DNA of 64,000 nt from Micromonospora siamensis. Its GTDB lineage: Bacteria; Actinomycetota; Actinomycetes; Mycobacteriales; Micromonosporaceae. The notes beneath the pieces were generated by a model. It was given only the letters and a program-made list of their open reading frames with translations. It was not told the DNA's origin and searched no databases. The stretch spans positions 5,580,001 through 5,644,000 of the forward strand of contig NZ_LT607751.1 of the NCBI RefSeq assembly GCF_900090305.1, in the 5' to 3' direction. Shown here piece after piece: positions 32,842 to 41,874 of this stretch (position 1 is its first letter; every line of letters begins with the position of its first letter). The position numbers and the translations under genes were made by a program.

Positions 32842-32978
32842 CGCCGGCCAGCAAAGACCGCCGGCCAGCAATGGCCGCCGGCCAGCAATGGCCGCCGGCC
32901 CAGCAAAGACCGCCGGCCCGGCAACGCCGCCGGCCCGGCAACGCCGCCAGCCCACAGCGGCCGTCGGCCCGCGGCGGC
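32842..32978. repeat. About eight 17-base tandem repeats
   Basis: Units of the form CGCCGGCCAGCAAAGAC / CGCCGGCCAGCAATGGC / CGCCGGCCCGGCAACGC follow one another from 32842 to 32978, seven of 17 bases and one of 18, with the last two units decayed. They end seven bases before the asd stop codon. The copies share a GCCGGC core. They do not code for anything convincing on either strand. Confidence 0.85.
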
Positions 32979-32984
32979 TCCGGC

Positions 32985-34082
<1,098 letters not shown>

Positions 34083-35429
34083 CTAGAGGGTGGCGTCGGT
34101 CACCTCGCCGAGCCCGGCGGCCCGGAGCTCGTCCCTGACCACCGCGACGTCACCCTCGATGACCAGGGTCAACGCCTCCGGGTGCAGGTGCTCGGCGGCC
34201 GCCGCCGAGACCAGTGCGGCGTCCGCGGCGAGCAGCGACTCGCGCAGCCGCGCGTGGTAGTCGTCCGGCAGGTCGTGCACCACCAGCGTGGTCAGCGCCG
34301 CCGCGATCGCGCGCGGGCTCTGCAGCTCGACCGAGAGCTGCCCGGCCCGCCAGGAGCGGGCCACCGCCACCTCGTCCTCGGTCACCCCGCCCAGCTGGGT
34401 ACGGGTGATCTCACCGACCGCCTCCACCAGGGCCGGAGCGGTGACCGCGGTCTGCACCCCCGAGGCGACCGCGAAGCGCCCGAACCGGCGGGAGGGGGCG
34501 AAGTCGGCGCGGATGCCGTACGTGTAGCCGCGTACCTCGCGCAGCAGGTGGTTGAGACGGGAGGTGAACGCGCCGCCGAGGACCGTGCCGGTGAGCATCA
34601 TCGCCATGTGGTCCGGGTGGGCGCGGTGCGGCGACGGGTGACCCAGCCGCAGCGTGGACTGCACCGAGCCGGGCCGGTCCACCAGGATGATCCGCCGCTG
34701 CCCCGGCAGTGGCACCTCGATCGGGCCACCCCGCTCCACCGGCCCCCCACCGGCCCCGGCGAACGCCGCCGCGCCGAGCGCGTCCAGGTCGAGCCGGTCC
34801 AGGTCGCCCACCACGATCAGGGTGCCCGGCCGGATGAACCACTCGGAGTGGAAGACGGTGACGTCCTCGACGTCCAGCCCGGCCACCGACTCCGGGTCGC
34901 CGTACATCGGTCGGCCCCACCGGTTCTCCGCGCCGAACAGGGCGCCGCGCAACGCGGCGTCGGCGCGCGGGCCCGGGTTCGCCCAGTCCATCCGCAGCGC
35001 GGTGGCCTCGTCGTCGCGGACCCGCCGGACGTCGTCCGGGTCGAGTCGCGGTGTCCGGACGGCCTCGGCGAGCAGCTCCACCGCCGCGGGCAGCCGGTCC
35101 ACCGGCACCTGGACGCTGACCTGGAAGGTGTCCCAGTCCAGCGCGGTCACCAGCTCGGTGCCGAGTCCCTCCACCGCCAGCGCGAAGGCGGTGGCGTCGC
35201 GGTGCGCGGTGCCCTCCTCCAGCGCCTTGGCGAGCACCCCGCCGAGCCCCTCCTTGCCGACCGGCTCCCGACCGGCGCCGGCGTCGAGCAGCAGCAGCGC
35301 GACGGCGAGGTTCTGGCCGGGCAGGTGCGCGGCGACGACCTGGCCACCGGCGACCTGGCGGCGGACCACCGACGGGAACCGGTACGGGCGGGCGGCGCCC
35401 GGACCGGGGCGGGCGGCGATCAGCGTCAT
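34083..35429 (-). CDS. M16 peptidase-like protein, non-catalytic partner
   Basis: A 448-residue M16-fold protein. It lacks the HxxEH zinc motif (the matching stretch reads 'GLGGVLAKALEEGTAHRD'), but keeps the C-terminal 'FTSRLNHLLREVRGYTYGIR' R/Y pair that binds substrate. Bacterial M16B peptidases are often heterodimers of one catalytic and one R/Y-bearing subunit; the next gene upstream supplies the zinc motif. It overlaps that gene by four bases (ATGA), so the subunits are made in step. Confidence 0.9.
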   Translation of the reverse strand: MTLIAARPGPGAARPYRFPSVVRRQVAGGQVVAAHLPGQNLAVALLLLDAGAGREPVGKEGLGGVLAKALEEGTAHRDATAFALAVEGLGTELVTALDWDTFQVSVQVPVDRLPAAVELLAEAVRTPRLDPDDVRRVRDDEATALRMDWANPGPRADAALRGALFGAENRWGRPMYGDPESVAGLDVEDVTVFHSEWFIRPGTLIVVGDLDRLDLDALGAAAFAGAGGGPVERGGPIEVPLPGQRRIILVDRPGSVQSTLRLGHPSPHRAHPDHMAMMLTGTVLGGAFTSRLNHLLREVRGYTYGIRADFAPSRRFGRFAVASGVQTAVTAPALVEAVGEITRTQLGGVTEDEVAVARSWRAGQLSVELQSPRAIAAALTTLVVHDLPDDYHARLRESLLAADAALVSAAAAEHLHPEALTLVIEGDVAVVRDELRAAGLGEVTDATL

Positions 35430-36718
35430 GAGGTCTCCTCCGGCAGGTAGGTCAGGGTCACCCGGTCCTCGGCGCGCAGCACCTCGGCGGCCGCCTCGGC
35501 GATCTGCTCGGCCGTCACCGCCAGCCAGGCCGGCAACCGCTCGCCGACCTTCGCCGGGTCACCGAGCTGGGTGGCGTACCGGCCCAGGGCGTCGGCGCGC
35601 CCCTCCACGGTGGCCATCTGCCGCCACCACTGGGTGCTCAGCATGGCCTTGGCGCGGTCCAGCTCGCTCGCCGTCACCGGCACCGTGGCCAGCTCGTCGA
35701 CCACCTCGGCCAGGCCGGCGGCGAGCCGCTCGGCGCCCACCCCCGGGCGGGCGGTGGCGGTGGCGATCAGCGGCGCCGGCGCGTGCGCCAGGTCCACTCC
35801 GTACGCCCCGACGCTGTCCGGCTGGGCGAGCCGCTCGCCGTCGGCGAGGCGCTGGTAGAGCCGGCTGCCCCGGCCGTCACCGAGGACGGTGGCGAGCACG
35901 GTGGTCACGTCGTACCCGGGGCTGCCGTAGGGGTGGGTGCGGTGCGCGACGTACACCCGGGGGGCCGGGACGTCGCCGGTGACCCGCTCGACGGCGGGCC
36001 GGCCGGTCGCCGCGACGGTACGGCCGTCCGGCGCGGCGGGGATGTCGGCGCGGCGCGGGATGCCGCCGAAGTACCGCTCGGCCAGCTTGAACACCTCGTC
36101 TGCGGAGGCGTCCCCGGTGACCGTCAGCACCGCGTTGTTCGGCGCGTAGTAGGTCGTGTGGAACGCCTGGAAGGTGGCCAGGTCGGCGGCGTTCAGGTCG
36201 GCCATCGAGCCGATCGTGGCGTGGTGGTACGGGTGGCCCGGCGGGTAGAGCAGCGGCAGCAGGCGCAGCCAGGCGTCGCCGTACGGGACGTTCTCGTAGC
36301 GCTGCCGCCGCTCGTTCTTGACCACCTCACGCTGGTTGTCCAGGGTCTCCTGGGTCAGCGCGGGCACCAGCCCGCCCATCCGGTCGGCCTCCAGCCAGAG
36401 CGCCAACTCCAGGTGCTCGGCCGGGACGGTCTCGAAGTAGTTGGTGCGGTCCGGGTTGGTGGTGGCGTTGAGCGTGCCGCCCGAGCCCTGGACGAGCTTC
36501 ATGTGCTCGGTCTTCGCCACGTTCACCGAGCCCTCGAACATCAGGTGCTCGAAGAGGTGGGCGAACCCGGTCTGCCCGTCCGGCTCGTGGCGGGAGCCGA
36601 CGTCGTACCAGAGGTTGACCGCGACCGCCGGGGCGGTGCGGTCCTCGCTGACCACCACGCGCAGGCCGTTGTCCAGTTGGGTGGTCTCGATGGGCCAGGG
36701 GTAACCGCTGTCGGGCAT
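35426..36718 (-). CDS. M16 zinc peptidase, catalytic subunit
   Basis: A 430-residue insulinase-family peptidase with the inverted zinc motif 'HLFEH' at residues 54-58 and the distal glutamate in 'LDNQREVVKNERRQRYE'. 'GTLNATTNPDRTNYFETVPA' is the typical strand following the active site. It pairs with the coupled gene at 34083. The family removes or degrades short peptides and, in some clusters, processes RiPP leaders; nothing next to it suggests that here. ATG 36718 starts the 'TQLDNGLRVVVSED' strand correctly. Confidence 0.93.
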   Translation of the reverse strand: MPDSGYPWPIETTQLDNGLRVVVSEDRTAPAVAVNLWYDVGSRHEPDGQTGFAHLFEHLMFEGSVNVAKTEHMKLVQGSGGTLNATTNPDRTNYFETVPAEHLELALWLEADRMGGLVPALTQETLDNQREVVKNERRQRYENVPYGDAWLRLLPLLYPPGHPYHHATIGSMADLNAADLATFQAFHTTYYAPNNAVLTVTGDASADEVFKLAERYFGGIPRRADIPAAPDGRTVAATGRPAVERVTGDVPAPRVYVAHRTHPYGSPGYDVTTVLATVLGDGRGSRLYQRLADGERLAQPDSVGAYGVDLAHAPAPLIATATARPGVGAERLAAGLAEVVDELATVPVTASELDRAKAMLSTQWWRQMATVEGRADALGRYATQLGDPAKVGERLPAWLAVTAEQIAEAAAEVLRAEDRVTLTYLPEETS

Positions 36719-36805
36719 GTCCCGACGCTATCCGATCTCCGGGGCGGAAAGGTGACGTGTCGCGCCGGCATCCTCGGGCCGCCGGGATGGGCGGCAGCGG
36801 GCGGC

Positions 36806-36837
36806 GGGTCTGCTCGCCTGGCTGCGCGAGCAGACCC
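36806..36837 (-). terminator. Hairpin terminator after the small gene at 36863
   Basis: A perfect twelve-base-pair stem (GGGTCTGCTCGC with GCGAGCAGACCC) around an eight-base loop, just downstream of the stop codon of the 71-residue gene and upstream of the M16 operon. Confidence 0.65.
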
Positions 36838-36862
36838 ACCGGGGGTCCCGCCGGGCGTCGGC

Positions 36863-37078
36863 TCAGTCGGGGGGCTCGATCGGGGTGACGGTCTGATCGG
36901 AGGTGCGGTGTTCCAGGACGGTGTCCGGCGCGGCGTTCTGGTCCTCCTCCCGGATGTCGGACTCGGTGAGGATGGCGTCCGCCTGGGCCTGCGGGTCGTC
37001 GCTGCCCACCGCCGCCTCCTCGGGCAGCAGGTGCGCGCGGGACTCCACCCGGTCCTGGTCGTTCTGCTCGTGGGTCAT
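36863..37078 (-). CDS. Small acidic hypothetical protein
   Basis: A 71-residue hydrophilic, acidic protein ('MTHEQNDQDRVESRAHLLPE', 'ADAILTESDIREEDQNAAPD'). The composition suggests disorder. I know of no function; similar short proteins are scattered through actinobacteria. A hairpin follows its stop. Confidence 0.7.
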   Translation of the reverse strand: MTHEQNDQDRVESRAHLLPEEAAVGSDDPQAQADAILTESDIREEDQNAAPDTVLEHRTSDQTVTPIEPPD

Positions 37079-37111
37079 GCCGGGGGTGTTACCCCGGCGG
37101 CCCGGCCGGCA

Positions 37112-37167
37112 CGCCGGCTCAGCGGAACGGGCCGCGCGGTGCGCCGGCTCAGCGGAACGGGCCGCGC
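37112..37167. repeat. 26-base direct duplication at the end of the PhoX gene
   Basis: CGCCGGCTCAGCGGAACGGG plus CCGCGC occurs at 37112-37137 and again at 37142-37167, with a 30-base period. The second copy contains the PhoX stop codon and its last codons; the first is an untranslated duplicate just downstream of the gene. Confidence 0.85.
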
Positions 37168-38300
37168 ACCTCGTAGGTGATCCCGCCGGAGGAGGCGCCG
37201 GAGGTGCCGCGCTGCGACGAGAAGTAGAGCCGACCGCCGTCCGGGGAGAACGCCGGGCCGGTGATCTCAGACGCGCTCTGCCCGGTGATCCGCAGGAACG
37301 GCGTGACCACGCTGTCCGGGGTGATCAGGCAGATTTCCATGTTGCCGCCGTCCTCGGCCACGTAGAGGTCGCCGTACCGGGAGCCGGTGATGTTGTCCAC
37401 CCCGGTCAGCGGCGCGGTGCCGGTGGTCACCAGGGAGTCGTCGTACGCCAGGTCGATCCGCTGGTTGACCGCGTCGTACGCCCAGACCCGGTTGTCGCCC
37501 TTGGTGGTGAACCAGCAGGTGCCGTTCGCGTACCAGCAGCCCTCGCCGCCGTTGAACTTCTTGGCGGAGGAGACCTGCTGGCGGGTGTAGGTGGGCGAGC
37601 CGTCCGGGTCGGGGACCCGGGTCCAGCTCACCGGGCCGCTGGTGGCGGTGCCGCCCACCAGCACCTCCAGGGTGCCGGCGGACAGGTCGCCCCAGACGGT
37701 GGGCCGGAACCGGTAGAAGCAGCCGCTGGTCTCGTCCTCGGTCAGGTAGATCACCCTGCGGTCCGGGTCGGCCGCCGCCGCCTCGTGGTTGAACCGGCCG
37801 AGCGCGGGCCGGCGCACCGCCGCGGTGCCGCCCTGCGGGTACGTCTCGTAGACGTAGCCCCGGCTGACCTCCTCGCAGGAGAGCCAGGTCCCCCACGGGG
37901 TAGCCCCACCGGCGCAGTTCCGGTTGGTGTTTCCCAGGATCCGGTACGCCGACGAAATCGTTCCGTCCGAGTTGAAACGGATCGCCGAGGCACCACCGGT
38001 GGTCGAGATCTCAGAGTTCGAGACGTAGATCCAGCCGGTGCCGGCGGTGAAGCAGGCCCCGCCGTCGGGGGCTGCGTGCCAGGCGTACGAGGTGCCGGGG
38101 ACCACCTGCCGGGAGCGGGCGACCACCCGGCTGGTGAAGCCGGCGGGGAGCTGGATCCCGTTGGCGTCGGCGCTGCCCAGCGGCCCGTAGGGCCCGGTGC
38201 CGGGCTGGGCCGGGGCGGCGAGCGCGGCGCCGGCCCAGAGGCTTCCCGAGAAGGCGGCGGCGCCGGCGACGGTGGCGCGCAGGACGGTACGACGATGCAT
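37149..38300 (-). CDS. PhoX-family (DUF839) secreted protein, Tat signal
   Basis: A 383-residue protein with a twin-arginine-like signal ('MHRRTVLRATVAGAAAFSG', cleavage near 'GAALAAPAQ'). The mature part has 'GGATPWGTWLSCEEVSRGYV', 'GRFNHEAAAADPDRRVIYLT' and 'DETSGCFYRFRP', the hallmark blocks of the PhoX/DUF839 propeller that binds calcium and iron in true PhoX phosphatases. It is shorter than classical PhoX, so phosphatase activity is uncertain. The end of the gene is duplicated downstream. Confidence 0.87.
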   Translation of the reverse strand: MHRRTVLRATVAGAAAFSGSLWAGAALAAPAQPGTGPYGPLGSADANGIQLPAGFTSRVVARSRQVVPGTSYAWHAAPDGGACFTAGTGWIYVSNSEISTTGGASAIRFNSDGTISSAYRILGNTNRNCAGGATPWGTWLSCEEVSRGYVYETYPQGGTAAVRRPALGRFNHEAAAADPDRRVIYLTEDETSGCFYRFRPTVWGDLSAGTLEVLVGGTATSGPVSWTRVPDPDGSPTYTRQQVSSAKKFNGGEGCWYANGTCWFTTKGDNRVWAYDAVNQRIDLAYDDSLVTTGTAPLTGVDNITGSRYGDLYVAEDGGNMEICLITPDSVVTPFLRITGQSASEITGPAFSPDGGRLYFSSQRGTSGASSGGITYEVRGPFR

Positions 38301-38433
38301 CGGTCTCTCCCTTTGCGGGGACGACAGGTGTCAATGAAACTACCCTCCGTTGCATCGACGTCGGTAAACTTATGGGGTGGCTTTCCCGACGGGACGGCGA
38401 GAACCGGCCGACGAGTCGGGTACGCTGGCCGAC

Positions 38434-38493
38434 GTGACTCGCTCGTATCGATGGTTTAGGCAGCCGGCTCCGACGCCGGTGACCTCACCATGA
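38434..38493 (+). CDS. Aromatic leader peptide of the DAHP synthase attenuator
   Basis: A 19-residue frame from GTG 38434 reading 'VTRSYRWFRQPAPTPVTSP'. Tyr (TAT), Trp (TGG) and Phe (TTT) codons lie at 38446-38457, within four codons of one another. Stalling at these codons would report shortage of any of the three aromatic amino acids, the end-products of the pathway that starts with the gene at 38616. A terminator follows at 38523. This is the layout of classical amino-acid attenuation. Confidence 0.8.
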   Translation: MTRSYRWFRQPAPTPVTSP

Positions 38494-38548
38494 GCTGACG
38501 TCACCACGTTTCGAGCCGGCTGGGCAGGAGCTTCCGCTCCTGCCTTTT
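38461..38548 (+). terminator. Transcription attenuator upstream of DAHP synthase
   Basis: GGCAGGAGC (38523-38531) and GCTCCTGCC (38536-38544) form a nine-pair stem with a TTCC loop followed by TTTT, a textbook intrinsic terminator 68 bases before the gene. Upstream, CAGCCGGCTC (38461-38470) pairs fully with GAGCCGGCTG (38513-38522), with GGTGAC/GTCACC nested inside. An alternative fold pairs GCTCC and GCCGG near 38467-38480 with CCGGC and GGAGC of 38517-38531 and would break the terminator. Which fold wins should depend on the ribosome position on the leader. Confidence 0.8.
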
Positions 38549-38615
38549 GCGTACGAGCAGCCGGCTCCACCCGGGCACCGGCCCCGGGCGACGGTCGGCG
38601 GAAGGAAAGCCCACC

Positions 38616-39701
38616 GTGACGACCCCGGAGACCGACGCCGTCAGCGATCAGCGGATCGACCGAGTCGTGCCGTTGACCACCCCGGCCCTGCTCCACCACG
38701 ACCTGCCCCTGGACGCCCCGCTCGCCTCGGCCGTGCTGGCCGGCCGACGCGCGGTCGGCCGGGTGCTGGACCGCGCCGACGACCGCCTGCTGGTCGTGGT
38801 CGGCCCGTGCTCGGTACACGACCCCGCCGCAGCCCTGGAGTACGCGGGCCGGCTGCGCGAGGCCGCCGACCGGCTCTCCGACGACCTGCTGGTGGTGATG
38901 CGGGTCTACTTCGAGAAGCCACGCTCGACCGTGGGCTGGAAGGGCCTGATCAACGACCCGCGGCTGGACGGCTCCGGTGACGTCAACACGGGCCTGCGGA
39001 TCGCCCGCACCCTCCTGCTCGACGTGCTGCGGCTGGGCCTGCCGGTGGGCTGCGAGTTCCTCGACCCGATCACCCCGCAGTACATCGCCGACACGGTCGG
39101 CTGGGGCGCGATCGGCGCGCGGACCGTGGAGAGCCAGGTGCACCGGCAGCTCGCCTCCGGACTGTCCATGCCGATCGGGATGAAGAACCGCCCGGACGGC
39201 AGCATCGCCACCGCGGTGGACGCGATCCGGGCGGCCGGCGTACCGCACGTCTTCCCCGGCATCGACGTCTCCGGCACCCCGGCGATCATGCACACCCGGG
39301 GCAACGCCGACGGGCACCTGGTGCTGCGCGGCGGCAACGACGGCCCGAACTACGACGCGGAGTCGGTGGCCGGCGCGCTGGACCTGCTCCGGGCGGCGGG
39401 GCTGCCCGAACGGGTGGTGATCGACGCCAGCCACGCCAACAGCGGCAAGGACCACCGCCGTCAGCCGGTGGTCGCCGAGGACGTGGCGGCGCAGCTCGCC
39501 GCCGGCCAGCGGGGCATCGTCGGCATCATGCTGGAGAGCTTCCTGGAGCCGGGCCGCCAGGACCTCGACCCCACCCGGGAGCTGGAGTACGGCAAGTCGA
39601 TCACCGACGCCTGCCTCGGCTGGTCCCAGACCGAGCAGGTCCTCACCGGCCTGGCCCACTCCGTCCGCGCCCGCCGCGCCACCCTCCCCACCCCCGCCTG
39701 A
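38616..39701 (+). CDS. aroG: 3-deoxy-7-phosphoheptulonate (DAHP) synthase, type I
   Basis: A 361-residue enzyme joining phosphoenolpyruvate and erythrose 4-phosphate, the first step of the shikimate pathway. 'LLVVVGPCSVHDP', 'MRVYFEKPRSTVGWKGLIND', 'GARTVESQVHRQLASGLSMP', 'GMKNRPDGSI' and 'VIDASHANSGKDHRRQ' are all typical of the E. coli AroG/F/H-like type, rather than the plant-like type II common in actinomycetes. GGAAGGAAAG precedes GTG 38616. An aromatic-leader attenuator lies directly upstream, and an IS30-type element directly downstream. Confidence 0.95.
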   Translation: MTTPETDAVSDQRIDRVVPLTTPALLHHDLPLDAPLASAVLAGRRAVGRVLDRADDRLLVVVGPCSVHDPAAALEYAGRLREAADRLSDDLLVVMRVYFEKPRSTVGWKGLINDPRLDGSGDVNTGLRIARTLLLDVLRLGLPVGCEFLDPITPQYIADTVGWGAIGARTVESQVHRQLASGLSMPIGMKNRPDGSIATAVDAIRAAGVPHVFPGIDVSGTPAIMHTRGNADGHLVLRGGNDGPNYDAESVAGALDLLRAAGLPERVVIDASHANSGKDHRRQPVVAEDVAAQLAAGQRGIVGIMLESFLEPGRQDLDPTRELEYGKSITDACLGWSQTEQVLTGLAHSVRARRATLPTPA

Positions 39702-39732
39702 CCCACCCCACCCCACCCCACCCCGCGCGCCA

Positions 39733-40953
39733 CCCCGTTGATCATGAAGTTAGCGGCACAAACGGAGGGGCGGTTTCTAGGCTTCAGTGCAACTGATCTT
39801 GGTTGGGCTGGAGGTGCTGGTGGCGAGGCCGGGTGTGTTGACGTTCGGGCATCGGCAGGTGTTGGAGCATCTGTGGGGGGTTGGTCGGACGATCTCGCAG
39901 ATCGCGGGGGTTCTCGGGGTGCCGGTGTGCACGGTGTCGCGGGAGGTGGCGCGGAACAACAGTGCGCGGCACGGGACGAAGAACCCGCTGGGGCGGTCAC
40001 TGCCGCATGGGCGGGGGCGCCGCCCGTATCGGTGGGGTTATCAGGCGCAGTGGGCGCAGCGGCGGGCTGACGCGGCCAGGCGGCGGCCGGCGAGGGCGAA
40101 GCTGGCGGTCGGTACGCGGCTGCGGCAGGTGGTGGCGGGGAAACTGGCCCGTAGGTGGTCTCCGAAGCAGATCGCCGCGTGGTTGCGGACCACGTTCGCC
40201 GACCGGCCGGAGTTGCAGGTGTCCCACGAGACGATCTACCAGGCGATCTACGTGCAGTCGCGAGGCAATCTGAGGGCCGAGTTGACCCGGCAGGTAGCGC
40301 TACGGTCGGGACGCACCCAGCGGCGTCCGCAGTCACGTGCCGCGGGCGCCGCTCGCCGTCGGCGGCCCTGGATCGCAGACCTGCACATCAGCACCCGGCC
40401 CGCGGAGGTCACCGACCGGGCGGTGCCCGGGCACTGGGAAGGTGACCTGGTCATCGGCAAGGCCGGCGCCTCAGCGATCGTGACCCTGGTGGAACGAGCC
40501 ACCCGTTACGTGATGCTCGGCGCCCTACCCCACGGCCGCGACAGCGAAGCCGTCATCGGTGTGCTCACCAACCTGGCCACCCGCATGCCCACGCACCTGC
40601 GCCGGTCGCTGACCTGGGACCAAGGCGTGGAAATGGCCACCCACCCCGTGTTCACCGTCGCCACCGGCTGCCCGGTCTACTTCTGCGACCCCCACAGCCC
40701 CTGGCAACGCGGCACCAACGAAAACACCAACGGGCTGCTACGCCAGTACTTCCCCAAGAGCAGCTACGACTTCCGCACCATCGACCAGAACGGCTTGGAC
40801 GAGGTCGCCCACGAACTCAACACCCGCCCCCGACAGACGCTGGACTGGAACACCCCAGCCCAGCGTCTGGCTCACCTCATCACCGCCTAACGATTGCACT
40901 CACCCCTTGACCCCGCCAGATCCACTTCGCCGCAAACTTCATGATCAACGGGG
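39733..40953 (+). mobile_element. IS30-family insertion sequence
   Basis: A 1.2 kb element with one transposase gene and 25-base terminal inverted repeats. The left end is CCCCGTTGATCATGAAGTTA plus GCGGC (39733-39757); the right end at 40929-40953 is its reverse complement with a single A/T difference. The outermost CCCC/GGGG lies in C- or G-rich flanks, so the exact ends and any target duplication are uncertain. It is inserted 31 bases after the DAHP synthase stop. Confidence 0.9.
39787..40890 (+). CDS. IS30-family transposase
   Basis: A 367-residue DDE transposase. The N-terminal helix-turn-helix is 'TISQIAGVLGVPVCTVSREV'. A second binding region has 'RRWSPKQIAAWLR' and 'VSHETIYQAIYVQSRG'. 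The catalytic core is 'PGHWEGDLVIGKAGASAIVT' (first Asp), 'SLTWDQGVEMATH' (second Asp) and 'PWQRGTNENTNGLLRQYFPK' (Glu). All three acidic residues are present and the frame is intact, so it may be active. The start is GTG 39787. Confidence 0.95.
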   Translation: MQLILVGLEVLVARPGVLTFGHRQVLEHLWGVGRTISQIAGVLGVPVCTVSREVARNNSARHGTKNPLGRSLPHGRGRRPYRWGYQAQWAQRRADAARRRPARAKLAVGTRLRQVVAGKLARRWSPKQIAAWLRTTFADRPELQVSHETIYQAIYVQSRGNLRAELTRQVALRSGRTQRRPQSRAAGAARRRRPWIADLHISTRPAEVTDRAVPGHWEGDLVIGKAGASAIVTLVERATRYVMLGALPHGRDSEAVIGVLTNLATRMPTHLRRSLTWDQGVEMATHPVFTVATGCPVYFCDPHSPWQRGTNENTNGLLRQYFPKSSYDFRTIDQNGLDEVAHELNTRPRQTLDWNTPAQRLAHLITA

Positions 40954-40984
40954 GCTGGGGGGTGGGTCGGGGTGGGGAAAGCGC

Positions 40985-41018
40985 GGCGCCGCCCGGTCCC
41001 TGAGGACCGGGCGGCGCC
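40985..41018 (+). terminator. Strong hairpin, probably the original DAHP synthase terminator
   Basis: A perfect fifteen-base-pair stem (GGCGCCGCCCGGTCC with GGACCGGGCGGCGCC) around a CTGA loop, 31 bases beyond the insertion sequence. Since no gene ends here except the transposase, I infer that it once ended the aroG transcript and was separated from it by the insertion. The rest of 41019-41246 shows nothing I can assign. Confidence 0.65.
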
Positions 41019-41246
41019 GGGTGTCGATGTGCAGGTCGCCTCTCGGCGCGTGGCGCGACGCGGCTCCAGCCGGACGGTATTCCGCGAAGGCATTTCAGGT
41101 GAGGCCCGGGGACACTGGGCACACCGACGCTCTGCACAACCGGCCGCACGGCCCAGGTGTTCCGGCACGGTGGGTGTCCGTCGTCACGTCGGCGGGGGCG
41201 GGCGCGGGTGACGTTTGACCGATTCGACCCCGGGTAGCTGATCGTC

Positions 41247-41471
41247 GTGACCGACGACGCGCCCGTGACCGAGCAGCCGGACACCCGGCCGCTCGACGAA
41301 CTGCTCGACGAGATCTACCACGGCCAGGAGCGGATCAGTCAGGCGGACATCTACCGCCGGGCGGTCGCCGCGGAACTGCCCGCGGAGCTGCTGTCCCGGA
41401 TCGCCGCCCTCCCCCAGGGGGAGTACGCGGCCGACGAGGCGGCCGACCTGCTCGGCGGGACGGTCGGCTGA
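41247..41471 (+). CDS. Small acidic hypothetical protein
   Basis: A 74-residue acidic protein ('LDELLDEIYHGQERISQADI', 'LPAELLSRIAALPQGEYAAD'), probably helical. It starts with GTG. No function is known. It precedes another small acidic gene at 41549. Confidence 0.7.
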   Translation: MTDDAPVTEQPDTRPLDELLDEIYHGQERISQADIYRRAVAAELPAELLSRIAALPQGEYAADEAADLLGGTVG

Positions 41472-41548
41472 GCCGCCCCACCCGACCATCACGCCGCACG
41501 GCGCGGCGACGATCCCAGGCGGACCCGGAACCATCGGAGGGACAGGCG

Positions 41549-41758
41549 ATGACCGACCGTAACCAGGAACACGAGCATCTTCAGGCGCTGGGCCAGCCAC
41601 CGGAGGGCCTGGACACCCTGCCGGAGCCGGACTTCGCCAACGAGCACGACCGGACGGCGGTGGACCGGGACGTGATCACCGGCGAGGACGAGGACGAGCG
41701 GGAGCCCGAGGCGTCGCGCGGCTGGGCCGGCGAGGACCACGGCACCACCCCGACCTGA
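41549..41758 (+). CDS. Small acidic, probably disordered protein
   Basis: A 69-residue highly charged protein ('MTDRNQEHEHLQALGQPPEG', 'DVITGEDEDEREPEASRGW'). GGAGGGACAGGCG precedes the ATG. It resembles short stress-associated hydrophilic proteins in composition only. A strong convergent terminator follows. Confidence 0.7.
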   Translation: MTDRNQEHEHLQALGQPPEGLDTLPEPDFANEHDRTAVDRDVITGEDEDEREPEASRGWAGEDHGTTPT

Positions 41759-41832
41759 CCGGCGGGCCGGCGGCGACGCCGGCCGGACACAGACACCGGG
41801 GCCGGCGGCGACGCCGGTAGACGGAGACGCAG

Positions 41833-41863
41833 CGAAGGGGCCGGCGAACCGCCGGCCCCTTCG
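41833..41863. terminator. Convergent hairpin terminator
   Basis: A thirteen-base-pair stem (CGAAGGGGCCGGC with GCCGGCCCCTTCG) around a five-base loop, between the small acidic gene and the convergent DUF1360 gene. CCTTCG in the 3' arm gives a T-poor tail on both strands. Confidence 0.8.
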
Positions 41864-41874
41864 TGCTGAACAGG

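Noticed and set aside
34083..36718. M16 peptidase pair as part of a RiPP cluster
   Set aside because: No precursor, cyclase or exporter is near; the pair sits beside asd in a housekeeping-type context and is far from the peptide cassette.
39702..39732. CCACC pentamer run after the DAHP synthase stop as a functional repeat
   Set aside because: It is a short low-complexity C-rich stretch beside the insertion site, and I see no structure or coding role.
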